Program-made: the position numbers and the translations under genes
Notes under the pieces: generated by a model
What the model saw: the letters and a program-made list of their open reading frames with translations, nothing else
The model's database searches: none
Told to the model about the DNA's origin: nothing
Shown here: in pieces, positions 27,244 through 38,458 of the stretch
Position numbering within the stretch: position 1 is the first letter of the stretch
Layout of the letters: every line of letters begins with the position of its first letter
NCBI GenBank assembly: GCA_016235775.1
Contig: JACRIU010000086.1
Location: 1 to 50,673, forward strand
Reading direction: 5' to 3'
Source: Hydrogenophilales bacterium
GTDB lineage: Bacteria > Pseudomonadota > Gammaproteobacteria > Burkholderiales > Thiobacteraceae
Length of the DNA stretch: 50,673 nucleotides

Positions 27244-27699
27244 TTAGGGTTTGATATAAACGTAGCCTTGGCCACTTTGGAGTTTGCCCAACTCCGCCAC
27301 GCCGGAAGGAACAATCTTGGCGCCAGGCAACACGGTCTTGGGATCGATCTTGCGCGAAACCAGGGTGTTGTTGCACACGCGGAAATCCACGCCCTTCGCC
27401 ATCAATTCTTCGACGTTGATGTTGTAGGGGTTGCCGTTCTTGTCTGCCGCGCCATCCAACAGGAAATCAATACCCTTGCCATGGGTCACCAAGGTAATTT
27501 TCGCGCCTGGGTCGGCATTCAGATGATTTTTGACGTTGTTCATCGCCACCCCAGCCACGGCGCTGTCGTTGATGTGATAAACGGTTTTGATCGGATCGGT
27601 GGCTTTTGCAGAAGCGCCGCCAGTCGAGGCGCAACCGCCCAAACCCAGCAACCCTGCCGCCACACCCACGATCGCGAGTGATTTAATGCTTGTTACCAT
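27244..27699 (-). CDS. Exported DsrE-like lipoprotein, copy 2
   Basis: 151 residues from the ATG at 27699 (GGAGA 7 nt upstream); the longer in-frame reading is rejected for lack of these signals. The signal peptide ends in a lipobox LGLGGC, so the protein is probably membrane-anchored. The DsrE-like domain differs from copy 1 at 21 of 115 aligned residues (my hand count, about 82% identity) and keeps the single cysteine in FRVCNNTL. It is the first gene of the pair. The two proteins are recent duplicates that have acquired different export signals. Confidence 0.85.
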   Translation of the reverse strand: MVTSIKSLAIVGVAAGLLGLGGCASTGGASAKATDPIKTVYHINDSAVAGVAMNNVKNHLNADPGAKITLVTHGKGIDFLLDGAADKNGNPYNINVEELMAKGVDFRVCNNTLVSRKIDPKTVLPGAKIVPSGVAELGKLQSGQGYVYIKP

Positions 27700-27864
27700 T
27701 GTGTTGTCTCCTTCTACTATTGGTTTAGTGTCTGTCCCGTATTCGGCTTGGCCGCCGTGCGAAACATGACATAACAATGAACAGTTATTCCAATTTTGTA
27801 AATAGTCTTTTGCTACTTGATGCTTAGGTAGATAAGGTACTCCAAAGTTCCTGACGGATTAGCC

Positions 27865-28140
27865 ATGCGAACAACCAAGCATCTGCGGCTCAGCGGCCGC
27901 GTACAAGGAGTATTTTTCCGCGAATCAATGTGCCGCGAAGCCGCCAGGCTGGGCGTGAGCGGCTGGGTGCGCAACCGGCGCGACGGTTCATTGGAAGCCA
28001 TGCTGCAAGGCGAGGCCGCTCAAGTTGAAGCCCTAATCACCTGGGCCAAGCGCGGGCCAGCAGCGGCCCGGGTTGAAAACATGGAAGTTTCCGTGGGAGA
28101 TGGCGATTTTTCCGGATTCGAACGGCTACCGAACGCTTAA
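27865..28140 (+). CDS. Acylphosphatase
   Basis: 91 residues, the normal size of the family. The phosphate-binding loop GRVQGVFFR includes catalytic R19, and the catalytic asparagine is N37 (GWVRN). It hydrolyses acyl phosphates such as carbamoyl phosphate in the cytoplasm. It is convergent with wbuC; the TTAA at 28137-28140 encodes both stop codons. Confidence 0.95.
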   Translation: MRTTKHLRLSGRVQGVFFRESMCREAARLGVSGWVRNRRDGSLEAMLQGEAAQVEALITWAKRGPAAARVENMEVSVGDGDFSGFERLPNA

Positions 28141-28613
28141 GCAAATAGCTTTTCAAGCTGAGCTAAATACGCAGCAGCTCCTGCCTCGCCCTCTTGGGGC
28201 GCCCATGGCGCGCGTTCTTCCGCAGTGAGCAAGGCATACGGCCCGGCTTTCGCTTCGAAAAACACCGTATCCGACATCAGTGCAACCAGGCTATGAAAAG
28301 TGCCGCGGGGGATATTGATTGCCCCGACCGGCCCGCCCGCGCTGAGCACCGCCGTCTGCGTGATGTTTCCGGCAGCGTCGAAAAATACCGCGCCCATTTT
28401 CCCGCGCACCATCACCATCGATTCATCCTTATTCGGATCCATATGCCGATGCGGCGGGATATAGGTGCCCGGTTCTATCGCATTGAGCAGACGATGGGAT
28501 AGATCGTTTTCCGATGCGTGAAAGTTGAAATTCTTGCGCTTGCGCCGCGATTCCTTGGCCTGGAGGGAGATACGGTCAAGCAATGCCTGATCGATGATGA
28601 GTGGCGTTTTCAT
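28137..28613 (-). CDS. wbuC: WbuC-family cupin-fold metalloprotein
   Basis: 158 residues. The cupin region (about 35-120) has likely metal ligands in [19 protein letters not shown] (His, His, Glu) and GTFHSLVAL (His). WbuC proteins are found in O-antigen loci and elsewhere; the biochemical role is not established. It overlaps acylphosphatase by 4 bp and lies downstream of dnaE, separated by a terminator, so it should have its own promoter in 28614-28648 or nearby. Confidence 0.88.
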   Translation of the reverse strand: MKTPLIIDQALLDRISLQAKESRRKRKNFNFHASENDLSHRLLNAIEPGTYIPPHRHMDPNKDESMVMVRGKMGAVFFDAAGNITQTAVLSAGGPVGAINIPRGTFHSLVALMSDTVFFEAKAGPYALLTAEERAPWAPQEGEAGAAAYLAQLEKLFA

Positions 28614-28648
28614 GCGGCCAGATGATAAAGGCCTGGGGAATTTTGGGC

Positions 28649-28676
28649 AAAAAAAGCGCGGTGGTTAAGACCGCGC
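28649..28676 (-). terminator. Rho-independent terminator of dnaE
   Basis: On the minus strand, stem GCGCGGT/ACCGCGC (28656-28676) is followed by seven T (28649-28655). It lies about 180 nt after the dnaE stop. The tract between (28677-28853) contains purine-rich GGAGGAGGATGGAGGAG and no gene. Confidence 0.85.
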
Positions 28677-28853
28677 TGAATATCCACCAAAGGAGGAGGA
28701 TGGAGGAGACAGTACCGAACTGCTAAAACCAGCAATCCAGAGATAAACGTTGACACTGTTGATTTGATTAACGGAAGCCGCGAAAGAAACTTTAGGAATT
28801 ATTATCTTTGCAAAATCAACAAGATAATAAAGAGGGGATGCAAAAACCTGCTT

Positions 28854-31800
28854 TTAGTACTGAATTGCCACGTTTTCCGTCGATAGCCAGCCGCGCAGCG
28901 AGCCGAGGAGATTTTCATGCAATTGCACGCGCCAGCCCTCGCCCAAGGTCATTTCACAGCGCGCGTCCTGATTGATATAACTCACCGTCACCAGACAGCC
29001 GTTATCACTTTCCTGCCGATAGGGCGCCAGCATTTCCTTCAGCTTCACCGCATTGGCTTGGCCGTTCATCATCAGGCGCATGCCCTTGGCGAATTTGGTG
29101 CGCGCGGCGGAAAGATCGTACAAGGCATCGGCCGAGACACGCAGGCCGCCGGAATAATCATCCTTGCTGATCTTGCCCTCGACCACCAGCAACTGGTCTT
29201 CTTGCAGAATCGCGCGGTAGCGCTCATACACTTCGTTGAAAATCGCGACTTCGATTTGCGCCTCGCCGTCGTCCAGCGCCACGAACGCCATCTTGCCACG
29301 CCGCGTCATCTGGGTGCGCATTGAATAGATAATGCCGGCGATCAGTTGCTTATCGTGCTGTGGCGCTAATTTTCCCAGCTTGGTTTTCACAAAGCCCGCG
29401 ATATCCGGCGCATAGGCATCGTAGGGATGGCCGCTGAAATAAAAGCCGAGGCTTTTCTTTTCAAACATCAGCAATTCTTTTTCCGGCCAGCGCGCTACCT
29501 CGACCAATTGATTGTCTTGCGCGGCGGATTCATCCAGCGCGCCGAACAGGCTCGCCTGATTGGCATTGGAAGCCGCCTGCTCAGCCGCTTCGAGCGCATG
29601 GCCCACCGAGGCCATCAGACTGGCGCGATGGTCAAAGACGGAATCGAACGCTCCGGCGCAGATCAGCGCCTCGATCACGCGCCGATTCACCACGCGCTTG
29701 TCGATGCGCCGGGTAAAATCGAATAAATCCTTGAAGGGGCCATCCTGCTGCCGCGCTTGGACAATCGAATTGATCGCGGCTTCGCCCGTGCCTTTGATCG
29801 CGCCTAAGCCATAGCGAATTTGTTTGTCGTTCAATGGGATGAAACGATGTTCGCTTTGATTCACATCCGGCGCGAGCAATTCGATAGCGTTTTGCAGGCA
29901 ATCGTCGTAAAGAATGAACACCTTGTCGGTGTCGCCCATATCCGCCGTGAGCGTGGCCGCCATGAAAGCCGCCGGATAATGCGCCTTCAAATAGGCGGTT
30001 TGATACGCGACCAGCGCATAGGCCGCCGAGTGCGATTTATTGAAGCCGTACTCGGCGAATTTCTCCATCAAATTGAACAAATCCGTGGCGAGCTTCTCGT
30101 TCACGCCGCGCGCCACCGCGCCTTCGACGAAGATGGAGCGATGCTTCGCCATCTCTTCGGCTTTTTTCTTACCCATGGCGCGGCGCAGCAAATCGGCGGA
30201 GCCGAGCGTATAGCCGCCCAGGGTCTGCGCGATCTGCATCACTTGCTCTTGATACACGATCACGCCGTAGGTGGGCTTCAGCACATCCGTCAGATCCGGA
30301 TGCATGTAATCCACGCGCGCCCGGCCATGTTTACGGTTGATGAAGTCATCCACCATGCCCGACTGTAAAGGACCCGGACGGAACAGCGCCACCAGCGCGA
30401 TGATGTCCTCGAAATTATCCGGTTGCAGACGCCGGATCAGGTCTTTCATGCCACGCGATTCCAACTGGAATACGGCGGTGGTGTTGCAGGCTTTGAGCAG
30501 CTTGAAACTGGCGGCGTCGTCGAGCGGGATGGATTCGATACTGAAGGGTTCCTGCTCCCCGCTTCCCGCTTCCTGCTTCCTGATCGAAGCCACCGCCCAA
30601 TCGATAACGGTGAGCGTGCGCAAACCCAAAAAGTCGAATTTCACCAAGCCCGCCAATTCGACATCGTCCTTATCGAACTGGCTCACCACCGACTCCGAAC
30701 CCTGGGCGTTATAAGTGGGGCAGAAATCGGTGATCTTGCCCGGCGCGATCAACACGCCGCCCGCGTGCATGCCGACGTTGCGCGCCATGCCTTCGAGCTT
30801 TTCGCCCAGCGCCCACAGCTCGGCGACTTCTTCTTCCTTTTCGATGCGCTCCAGGATTTGCGGTTCCTGGGTTTTGGCTTTCTCCAGCGTCATGCCGAGT
30901 TCGAAAGGAATCAATTTCGCCAATTGATCCACGAAGTTGTAGGGTAGATCCAGCACCCGCCCCACATCGCGCACCACCGCCTTCGCCGCCATGGTGCCGA
31001 AGGTGGCGATCTGCGACACCGAATCCGCGCCATAGCGCTTGCGCACATATTCGATCACGCGCTCGCGCCCATCCTGGCAAAAATCCACGTCGAAGTCCGG
31101 CATCGACACCCGCTCCGGATTCAAGAAACGCTCGAACAGCAAGTCGTAGCGCAGCGGATCGAGATCGGTAATGCCCAAGCTATACGCCACCAGCGAACCC
31201 GCGCCGGAACCCCGCCCCGGGCCGACCGGTACGCCGTTATGCTTGGCCCAGTTGATGAAGTCGGCCACGATCAAAAAGTAACCGGGGAAGCCCATCTGGA
31301 TAATGGTCTTGGTTTCGAACAACAAGCGCGCTTCGTACTCCGGCCGCTTTTGTTCGCGTAAGCTCGCATCGGGGAACAGTTGCTCCAGCCGTTTCGCGAG
31401 ACCTGATTGCGCCTCGGCCAACATGAAATCGTCCAGGCTTAAATTGTCCGGCGTGGGGAATTGCGGGAGCTGCGGCTTGCCTAATTCAATCGTGAGGTTG
31501 CAACGCTTGGCGATCTCGACACTGTTTTCCAGCGCCTCCGGGATATCCGCGAACAACTCGGCCATCTCGGCCTGGGATTTGAAATATTGCTCCTCGGTGA
31601 AGGGGCGCGGCCGGCGCGGATCGCCCAGCATGAATCCTTCAGAGATGCATACCCGCGCCTCGTGCGCTTTGAAGTCGTCGCGATCGAGGAATTGGATTGG
31701 GTGCGTCGCCACCACCGGCAGGCCGAGCTCGGCGGCAAGTGCTGCGGCCTGGCGCACATGCGCGTCGGCTTGCGGCGTGCCGGTGCGCTGCACTTCCAGA

Positions 31801-32303
31801 TAAAAATGGCCAGGGAACAGCGCCGCCCATTCATACGCCAACTCTCGTGCGCGCTCAGTATTTTGTTGCGCCAAGGCCTGGCCGACATCGCCCAACTGCG
31901 CACCGGACAACGCGATCAAGCCACGCCCGCCGGGGCCGGCAAACCAGGACTTATTCAGCTCGGCGTGGCCACGGTGCTGATTTTCGCGGTAAGCGCGCGC
32001 CAGCAGCTCGCATAGATTGTGGTAACCCTCGCGGTTCTTGCACAGCAACAGCAAACGCGAAGGCTGGTCGCGATTGGATTCGTTGGTGATCCACACATCG
32101 CAGCCGATAACCGGCTTCACGCCCTGTTTGCGCGCGCCTGTGTAGAATTTCACCAGCGCAAAAGCGTTGGAGAGATCGGTCAAAGCCAAGGCCGGCATGC
32201 CGTCCGCACGCGCGCGCTTCACTGCATCGTCAATGCGCACAATGCCATCGACAATGGAGAATTCGGAGTGCAGGCGCAGGTGAACAAAGGACGGGGCGGA
32301 CAT
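28854..32303 (-). CDS. dnaE: DNA polymerase III alpha subunit
   Basis: 1149 residues, close to the usual 1150-1170 of the DnaE1 type. An N-terminal PHP domain (HLRLHSEFSIVDG) is followed by palm motifs with the catalytic aspartates in PDFDVDFCQDGR (about residue 400), fingers, a tandem HhH region, an OB domain and a C-terminal region. It is the replicative polymerase. Around residues 573-585 the sequence KQEAGSGEQEPF is encoded by a short tandem repeat (30551-30582) at a variable site. The -10 box TAAAAT lies 10 nt before the ATG, suggesting a very short or absent leader. It is followed by the terminator at 28649-28676. Confidence 0.97.
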   Translation of the reverse strand: MSAPSFVHLRLHSEFSIVDGIVRIDDAVKRARADGMPALALTDLSNAFALVKFYTGARKQGVKPVIGCDVWITNESNRDQPSRLLLLCKNREGYHNLCELLARAYRENQHRGHAELNKSWFAGPGGRGLIALSGAQLGDVGQALAQQNTERARELAYEWAALFPGHFYLEVQRTGTPQADAHVRQAAALAAELGLPVVATHPIQFLDRDDFKAHEARVCISEGFMLGDPRRPRPFTEEQYFKSQAEMAELFADIPEALENSVEIAKRCNLTIELGKPQLPQFPTPDNLSLDDFMLAEAQSGLAKRLEQLFPDASLREQKRPEYEARLLFETKTIIQMGFPGYFLIVADFINWAKHNGVPVGPGRGSGAGSLVAYSLGITDLDPLRYDLLFERFLNPERVSMPDFDVDFCQDGRERVIEYVRKRYGADSVSQIATFGTMAAKAVVRDVGRVLDLPYNFVDQLAKLIPFELGMTLEKAKTQEPQILERIEKEEEVAELWALGEKLEGMARNVGMHAGGVLIAPGKITDFCPTYNAQGSESVVSQFDKDDVELAGLVKFDFLGLRTLTVIDWAVASIRKQEAGSGEQEPFSIESIPLDDAASFKLLKACNTTAVFQLESRGMKDLIRRLQPDNFEDIIALVALFRPGPLQSGMVDDFINRKHGRARVDYMHPDLTDVLKPTYGVIVYQEQVMQIAQTLGGYTLGSADLLRRAMGKKKAEEMAKHRSIFVEGAVARGVNEKLATDLFNLMEKFAEYGFNKSHSAAYALVAYQTAYLKAHYPAAFMAATLTADMGDTDKVFILYDDCLQNAIELLAPDVNQSEHRFIPLNDKQIRYGLGAIKGTGEAAINSIVQARQQDGPFKDLFDFTRRIDKRVVNRRVIEALICAGAFDSVFDHRASLMASVGHALEAAEQAASNANQASLFGALDESAAQDNQLVEVARWPEKELLMFEKKSLGFYFSGHPYDAYAPDIAGFVKTKLGKLAPQHDKQLIAGIIYSMRTQMTRRGKMAFVALDDGEAQIEVAIFNEVYERYRAILQEDQLLVVEGKISKDDYSGGLRVSADALYDLSAARTKFAKGMRLMMNGQANAVKLKEMLAPYRQESDNGCLVTVSYINQDARCEMTLGEGWRVQLHENLLGSLRGWLSTENVAIQY

Positions 32304-32312
32304 AGGCGTATA

Positions 32313-32318
32313 ATTTTA
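32313..32318 (-). promoter_or_regulatory. -10 box of dnaE close to the start codon
   Basis: TAAAAT on the minus strand ends 9 nt upstream of the ATG (32301-32303). A start site 6-8 nt downstream would leave a leader of only a few bases. No strong -35 box was found. Confidence 0.5.
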
Positions 32319-32361
32319 CCTTGTTTGCTCTCCATCGCATCGATGATGCAAAAACCTTTTT

Positions 32362-32445
32362 AACCACGAATTAACACGAATGAACACCAATCAAACCCAA
32401 GGCTTTTCTTTTTTATTCGTGTTCATTCGTGTTTATTCGTGGTTT
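32362..32445. repeat. Inverted repeat of the AACCACGAATTAACACGAAT family
   Basis: The left arm AACCACGAATTAACACGAAT plus a third unit (32362-32391) pairs with the right arm (32415-32445, three ATTCGTGT/ATTCGTGG units) across a loop of about 23 nt. It occupies the whole gap between divergent dnaE and trhP, so the trhP leader would contain it. Related to 23190-23311. Confidence 0.88.
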
Positions 32446-32462
32446 CAACGCAGTTAAATCAT

Positions 32463-33806
32463 ATGAAATCCCCCGAACTCCTCTCCCCCGCCGGCACCCT
32501 GGAAAAAATGCGCTATGCCTTTGCCTATGGTGCGGACGCGGTGTATGCCGGCCAGCCGCGCTACTCCCTGCGCGCCCGCAACAACGAGTTCCGTTTGGAA
32601 GAGCTGGCCATCGGCATCGGCGAAGCCCATGCCCTGGGCAAGAAATTTTTCGTCGCCAGCAACCTGATGCCGCATAACGCCAAGGTCAAAACCTATGTGG
32701 CGGATATGGAACCGGTGATCGCGCTGCAACCGGATGCGCTGATCATGGCCGACCCCGGCCTGATCTCCATGGTGCGCGAAACTTGGCCGGAGATGCCCAT
32801 TCACCTCTCGGTGCAGGCCAACACGGTGAATTACGCCACGGTGAAATTCTGGCAGGCGCTGGGGCTGAAGCGCATTATCCTGTCGCGCGAATTGTCGCTG
32901 GACGAGATCGCGGAAATCCGCCAAAGTTGCCCGGACATCGAGCTGGAAGTCTTCGTGCATGGCGCGCTGTGCATCGCCTACTCCGGGCGCTGTCTGCTCT
33001 CCGGCTATTTCACTCACCGCGACCCGACCCAGCGCACGTGCACCAATTCCTGCCGCGGGGATTACAAAGTGCATGAGGCAGTCGAGGACGAAGGCAGCGG
33101 TATTCAAAAAATCGATTTCGATTTTCGCGGCGCGATGGAAACCAGCGGGCTCTCGGATTGCGGCAGCCAGCCGCGCCACCCGCTGGCCGATCAAGTGTAT
33201 CTGGTCGAAGAAAGCCAGCGCCCCGGCGAGTTGATGCCGATACTGGAAGACGAGCACGGCACTTACATCATGAATTCCAAAGACCTGCGCGCGGTGGAGC
33301 ATGTGGCGCGGCTGGCGGAAATCGGCATCGATTCGCTCAAAATCGAGGGCCGCACCAAATCGCTGTATTACGTGGCGCGCACCGCGCAAATCTATCGCCG
33401 TGCGATCGACGACGCCGTGGCCGGCCGCCCCTTCGACCCCGGCTTGCTCGGCGAATTGGAAAGCTTGGCCAATCGCGGCTACACCGACGGTTTCTACCAG
33501 CGCCATCACACCCAAGAGCAGCAAAACTATTTGCGCGGGCACTCCGATTCCAAGCGCAGCCAATATGTGGGCGATGTGGTGACCTACGACGCCGCGACGG
33601 GCCTGGCGGAAATCGTGGTCAAAAATCGCTTTCAGGTCGGGGATCGCTTGGAAATCTTGCACCCGCAAGGCAACCAAACCTTATTACTGGAGCGCATGGA
33701 AAACATCGAAGGCGTGACGGTGAGCACCGCGCCCGGATCAGGGCATCGCGTGCGCATTCCGCTTGGCCGCAACCTTGAGTGCGGCCTGGTGACACGCTTT
33801 TTGTAG
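32463..33806 (+). CDS. trhP: tRNA hydroxylation protein, U32 peptidase family
   Basis: 447 residues from the ATG at 32463; a start 24 nt upstream would lie in the repeat. The U32 family signature region is present, with the cysteine set C170, C177, C193 and C197 (HGALCIAYSGRC, TCTNSCRGDYK). It matches E. coli YegQ/TrhP, which is needed for prephenate-dependent hydroxylation of U34 in some tRNAs. The C-terminal domain (about 365-447) is complete. The stop codon TAG lies inside the repeat at 33803-33848. Confidence 0.9.
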   Translation: MKSPELLSPAGTLEKMRYAFAYGADAVYAGQPRYSLRARNNEFRLEELAIGIGEAHALGKKFFVASNLMPHNAKVKTYVADMEPVIALQPDALIMADPGLISMVRETWPEMPIHLSVQANTVNYATVKFWQALGLKRIILSRELSLDEIAEIRQSCPDIELEVFVHGALCIAYSGRCLLSGYFTHRDPTQRTCTNSCRGDYKVHEAVEDEGSGIQKIDFDFRGAMETSGLSDCGSQPRHPLADQVYLVEESQRPGELMPILEDEHGTYIMNSKDLRAVEHVARLAEIGIDSLKIEGRTKSLYYVARTAQIYRRAIDDAVAGRPFDPGLLGELESLANRGYTDGFYQRHHTQEQQNYLRGHSDSKRSQYVGDVVTYDAATGLAEIVVKNRFQVGDRLEILHPQGNQTLLLERMENIEGVTVSTAPGSGHRVRIPLGRNLECGLVTRFL

Positions 33807-33848
33807 TGCAAGCATCCTGCTTGCATGCCGGCTGGAAGCCGGCGCTAC
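33803..33848. repeat. Double-hairpin repeat, copy B
   Basis: Hairpins GCAAGCATCCTGCTTGC and GCCGGCTGGAAGCCGGC are enclosed by GTAG and CTAC. It matches the reverse complement of 6995-7038 with one difference. It begins 1 nt before the trhP TAG, which is the TAG of its GTAG end, so the element supplies the stop codon. It lies between convergent trhP and pgl. Confidence 0.9.
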
Positions 33849-33869
33849 GTTCATTCCTTGCCCGCGCCT

Positions 33870-34550
33870 TTAAGTCCACGCAGCGGCGTCGAGCAGCACA
33901 TCGACGCCGTTATCGCAATTGATCGCCGCGGCGGGAATCGCTTCGCCGTTTTTCCAGCGCGCGACCGGTTCTCGTTTGCCCGCGCCGGTGACAAGAAACA
34001 AAACCTGTCGCGTGCGCGACAAACGTTGGGCGCTGAGCGAGAGCCGCGCCAAGGGCGGCTTGGGCGCATCGCGCACTTGCAGCACATCCGGGCTATCTTC
34101 CCCCGCGCCCAAGTCATGGCCGGGGAAAAGGCTCGCGGTATGGCCGTCCTCGCCCAAGCCCAGCAAGACCAGATCGAATTCGCCCACGCCGCGCAGCAAA
34201 TCCGCATAGGCCGCGGCGGCGGCGTTCAAGCCAAGCTCCGTCGGCATCGGATGAATTTGATGCGGCGGAATCGGCGCCTGAGCCAGCCACGCATCGTGCG
34301 CCATTTTGCTGTTGCGATCGGCATGTTCGGCGGGGAGCATCCGCTCGTCGCCAAAATACAAGTGCCATTTCGTCCAGTCTGTGCTGAGCGCGGGCAGGGT
34401 CTGATACACGGCGCGCGGCGTGCCGCCGCCGGCGAGCACCAGATGAAATGCGCCGCGCGCGGCAATCGCCTCTCTGGCTGCCGCTGCAATGTAGCGGGTA
34501 GCCGCCTGCCTGACATCCGCATCGCTATCGAACCATTGCCAACGCACCAT
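33870..34550 (-). CDS. pgl: 6-phosphogluconolactonase (DevB type)
   Basis: 226 residues from the ATG at 34550, preceded by CGGAG; a TTG 15 nt upstream is possible. Glucosamine/galactosamine-6-phosphate isomerase-like fold with LAGGGTP (phosphate loop), WHLYFGDERMLP and GLGEDGHTASLFPG, the hallmark motifs of DevB-type lactonases. Second step of the oxidative pentose phosphate pathway. It is separated from zwf and gnd by the sensory pair at 34684-38256, unlike the usual zwf-pgl operon. Confidence 0.93.
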   Translation of the reverse strand: MVRWQWFDSDADVRQAATRYIAAAAREAIAARGAFHLVLAGGGTPRAVYQTLPALSTDWTKWHLYFGDERMLPAEHADRNSKMAHDAWLAQAPIPPHQIHPMPTELGLNAAAAAYADLLRGVGEFDLVLLGLGEDGHTASLFPGHDLGAGEDSPDVLQVRDAPKPPLARLSLSAQRLSRTRQVLFLVTGAGKREPVARWKNGEAIPAAAINCDNGVDVLLDAAAWT

Positions 34551-34683
34551 GCAGCGCTCCGTCAAAAAGGGTTAAATGAGCCGAAAACCCGCGATTGGCG
34601 CGGCTTATGCCAATTAAAGGAAGGGCCGATTCGAGCCGATATTAGCATAATCAAATCTTGCCGCTTACAGCGCACTAACGAAT

Positions 34684-35535
34684 ATGACTTGTTGCCAACG
34701 ACGCCTCCTCGTTCTAGGATTCATCGCCTTCGCCGCCGGTTGGAGCATGCCGGCTTCCGCCGCTGGAAGCTTCATTGTGGCGGTGGTCCCGCAATTCGCG
34801 CCCAGCGATATCAGTCGTGATTGGTCCCCCTTGCTGGCGCAGTTGGGGAAAATGACCGGTCATCAGTTTCAATTGCGCTTGTACGACAATGCCGCGCGCT
34901 TTGAAGCCGATTTCAAAAACGGCATTCCCGATTTTGTTTTCTTGAATCCCTATCACATGGTGCAAGCAAAGCTCGCGCAAGGGTATCTCCCGCTGGTGCG
35001 CGACGGAGACCAGTTGCTGCGGGGAATCCTCGTCGTGCGCAACGATAGTCCTATTCAACAAATTTCGGATTTAAACCGAAAGTCAGTGGCTTTCCCTTCC
35101 GTCACGGCTTTTGGCGCATCGCTTTATATGCGCGCGCTGCTGATCGAAAAAGAGAAAATCACGATTCATCCGCTCTATGTCGGCACTCATCAGAATACCT
35201 ACCGGCACGTCATGCTGGGGGAAGCCGCCGCGGGCGGCGGCATCCATGCCACGCTCAAAAAAGAGCCCGGGCAGGTACAAGCTCACCTCAGAATCATCTA
35301 CACCACGCCGGACACCCCGGCGCACCCCATCGCCGCGCACCCGCGCGTACCCGCATCCATTCGCGCCCAAATCCAGCAAGCCCTGATTCGGTTGGCGGAC
35401 GACCCGCAAGGCCAGAATTTGCTGAACCCGATCCAAATGCGCAAACCGGTTGCCGCCGATTTCGCTCGCGACTACGCCGCGCTCGAAAAACTCCATCTCG
35501 AACGGTATGCGACACCGGCCCCCGCCTCGAAATAA
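34684..35535 (+). CDS. PhnD-like periplasmic binding protein
   Basis: 283 residues. Signal peptide about 1-26 (MPASAAG), then a PhnD/SsuA-type type II periplasmic binding domain (VVPQFAPSDISRDWSPLL, DFVFLNPYHMVQA, RKSVAFPSVTAFGAS). No permease or ATPase genes are adjacent. Instead a hybrid histidine kinase follows after 12 nt, so the protein probably presents a ligand to that kinase, as AioX does for AioS or TorT for TorS. It has no cysteine in the mature chain, so it is unlikely to bind arsenite as AioX does. Phosphate, phosphonate or phosphite are guesses only. Confidence 0.82.
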   Translation: MTCCQRRLLVLGFIAFAAGWSMPASAAGSFIVAVVPQFAPSDISRDWSPLLAQLGKMTGHQFQLRLYDNAARFEADFKNGIPDFVFLNPYHMVQAKLAQGYLPLVRDGDQLLRGILVVRNDSPIQQISDLNRKSVAFPSVTAFGASLYMRALLIEKEKITIHPLYVGTHQNTYRHVMLGEAAAGGGIHATLKKEPGQVQAHLRIIYTTPDTPAHPIAAHPRVPASIRAQIQQALIRLADDPQGQNLLNPIQMRKPVAADFARDYAALEKLHLERYATPAPASK

Positions 35536-35547
35536 GGCGCACTCCTG

Positions 35548-38256
<2,709 letters not shown>

Positions 38257-38332
38257 ATCAAATAACCACTTGTTTGCACCCTCTCCAGCAGATTAGGTAT
38301 CTACACAAATGCGCAATCATCTTCGAGCTAGC

Positions 38333-38434
38333 GTCTCCCCCTTTGGAAAAGGGGGAACAAGGGGGATTTAAAGATTTAAAGGTTGTGCAGACACTTCAAA
38401 TCCCCCCTAACCCCCTTTTCCAAAGGGGGGGACT
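38333..38434. repeat. CCCCCTTTGGAAAAGGGGG inverted repeat
   Basis: The left arm (38333-38372) and right arm (38394-38434) each contain CCCCCTTTGGAAAAGGGGG-like inner hairpins and pair with each other, giving a cross-shaped potential structure with a loop of about 21 nt. It lies between the convergent kinase and zwf genes. This type of C-run/G-run element is dispersed in many bacterial genomes. It may act as a transcript end for both neighbours. Confidence 0.9.
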
Positions 38435-38458
38435 CAGGCTCGCTTCGCGAGTTTCACT

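Noticed and set aside
34684..35535. PhnD-like protein as part of a phosphonate ABC transporter
   Set aside because: No permease or ATPase gene adjoins it; it pairs with a histidine kinase instead.
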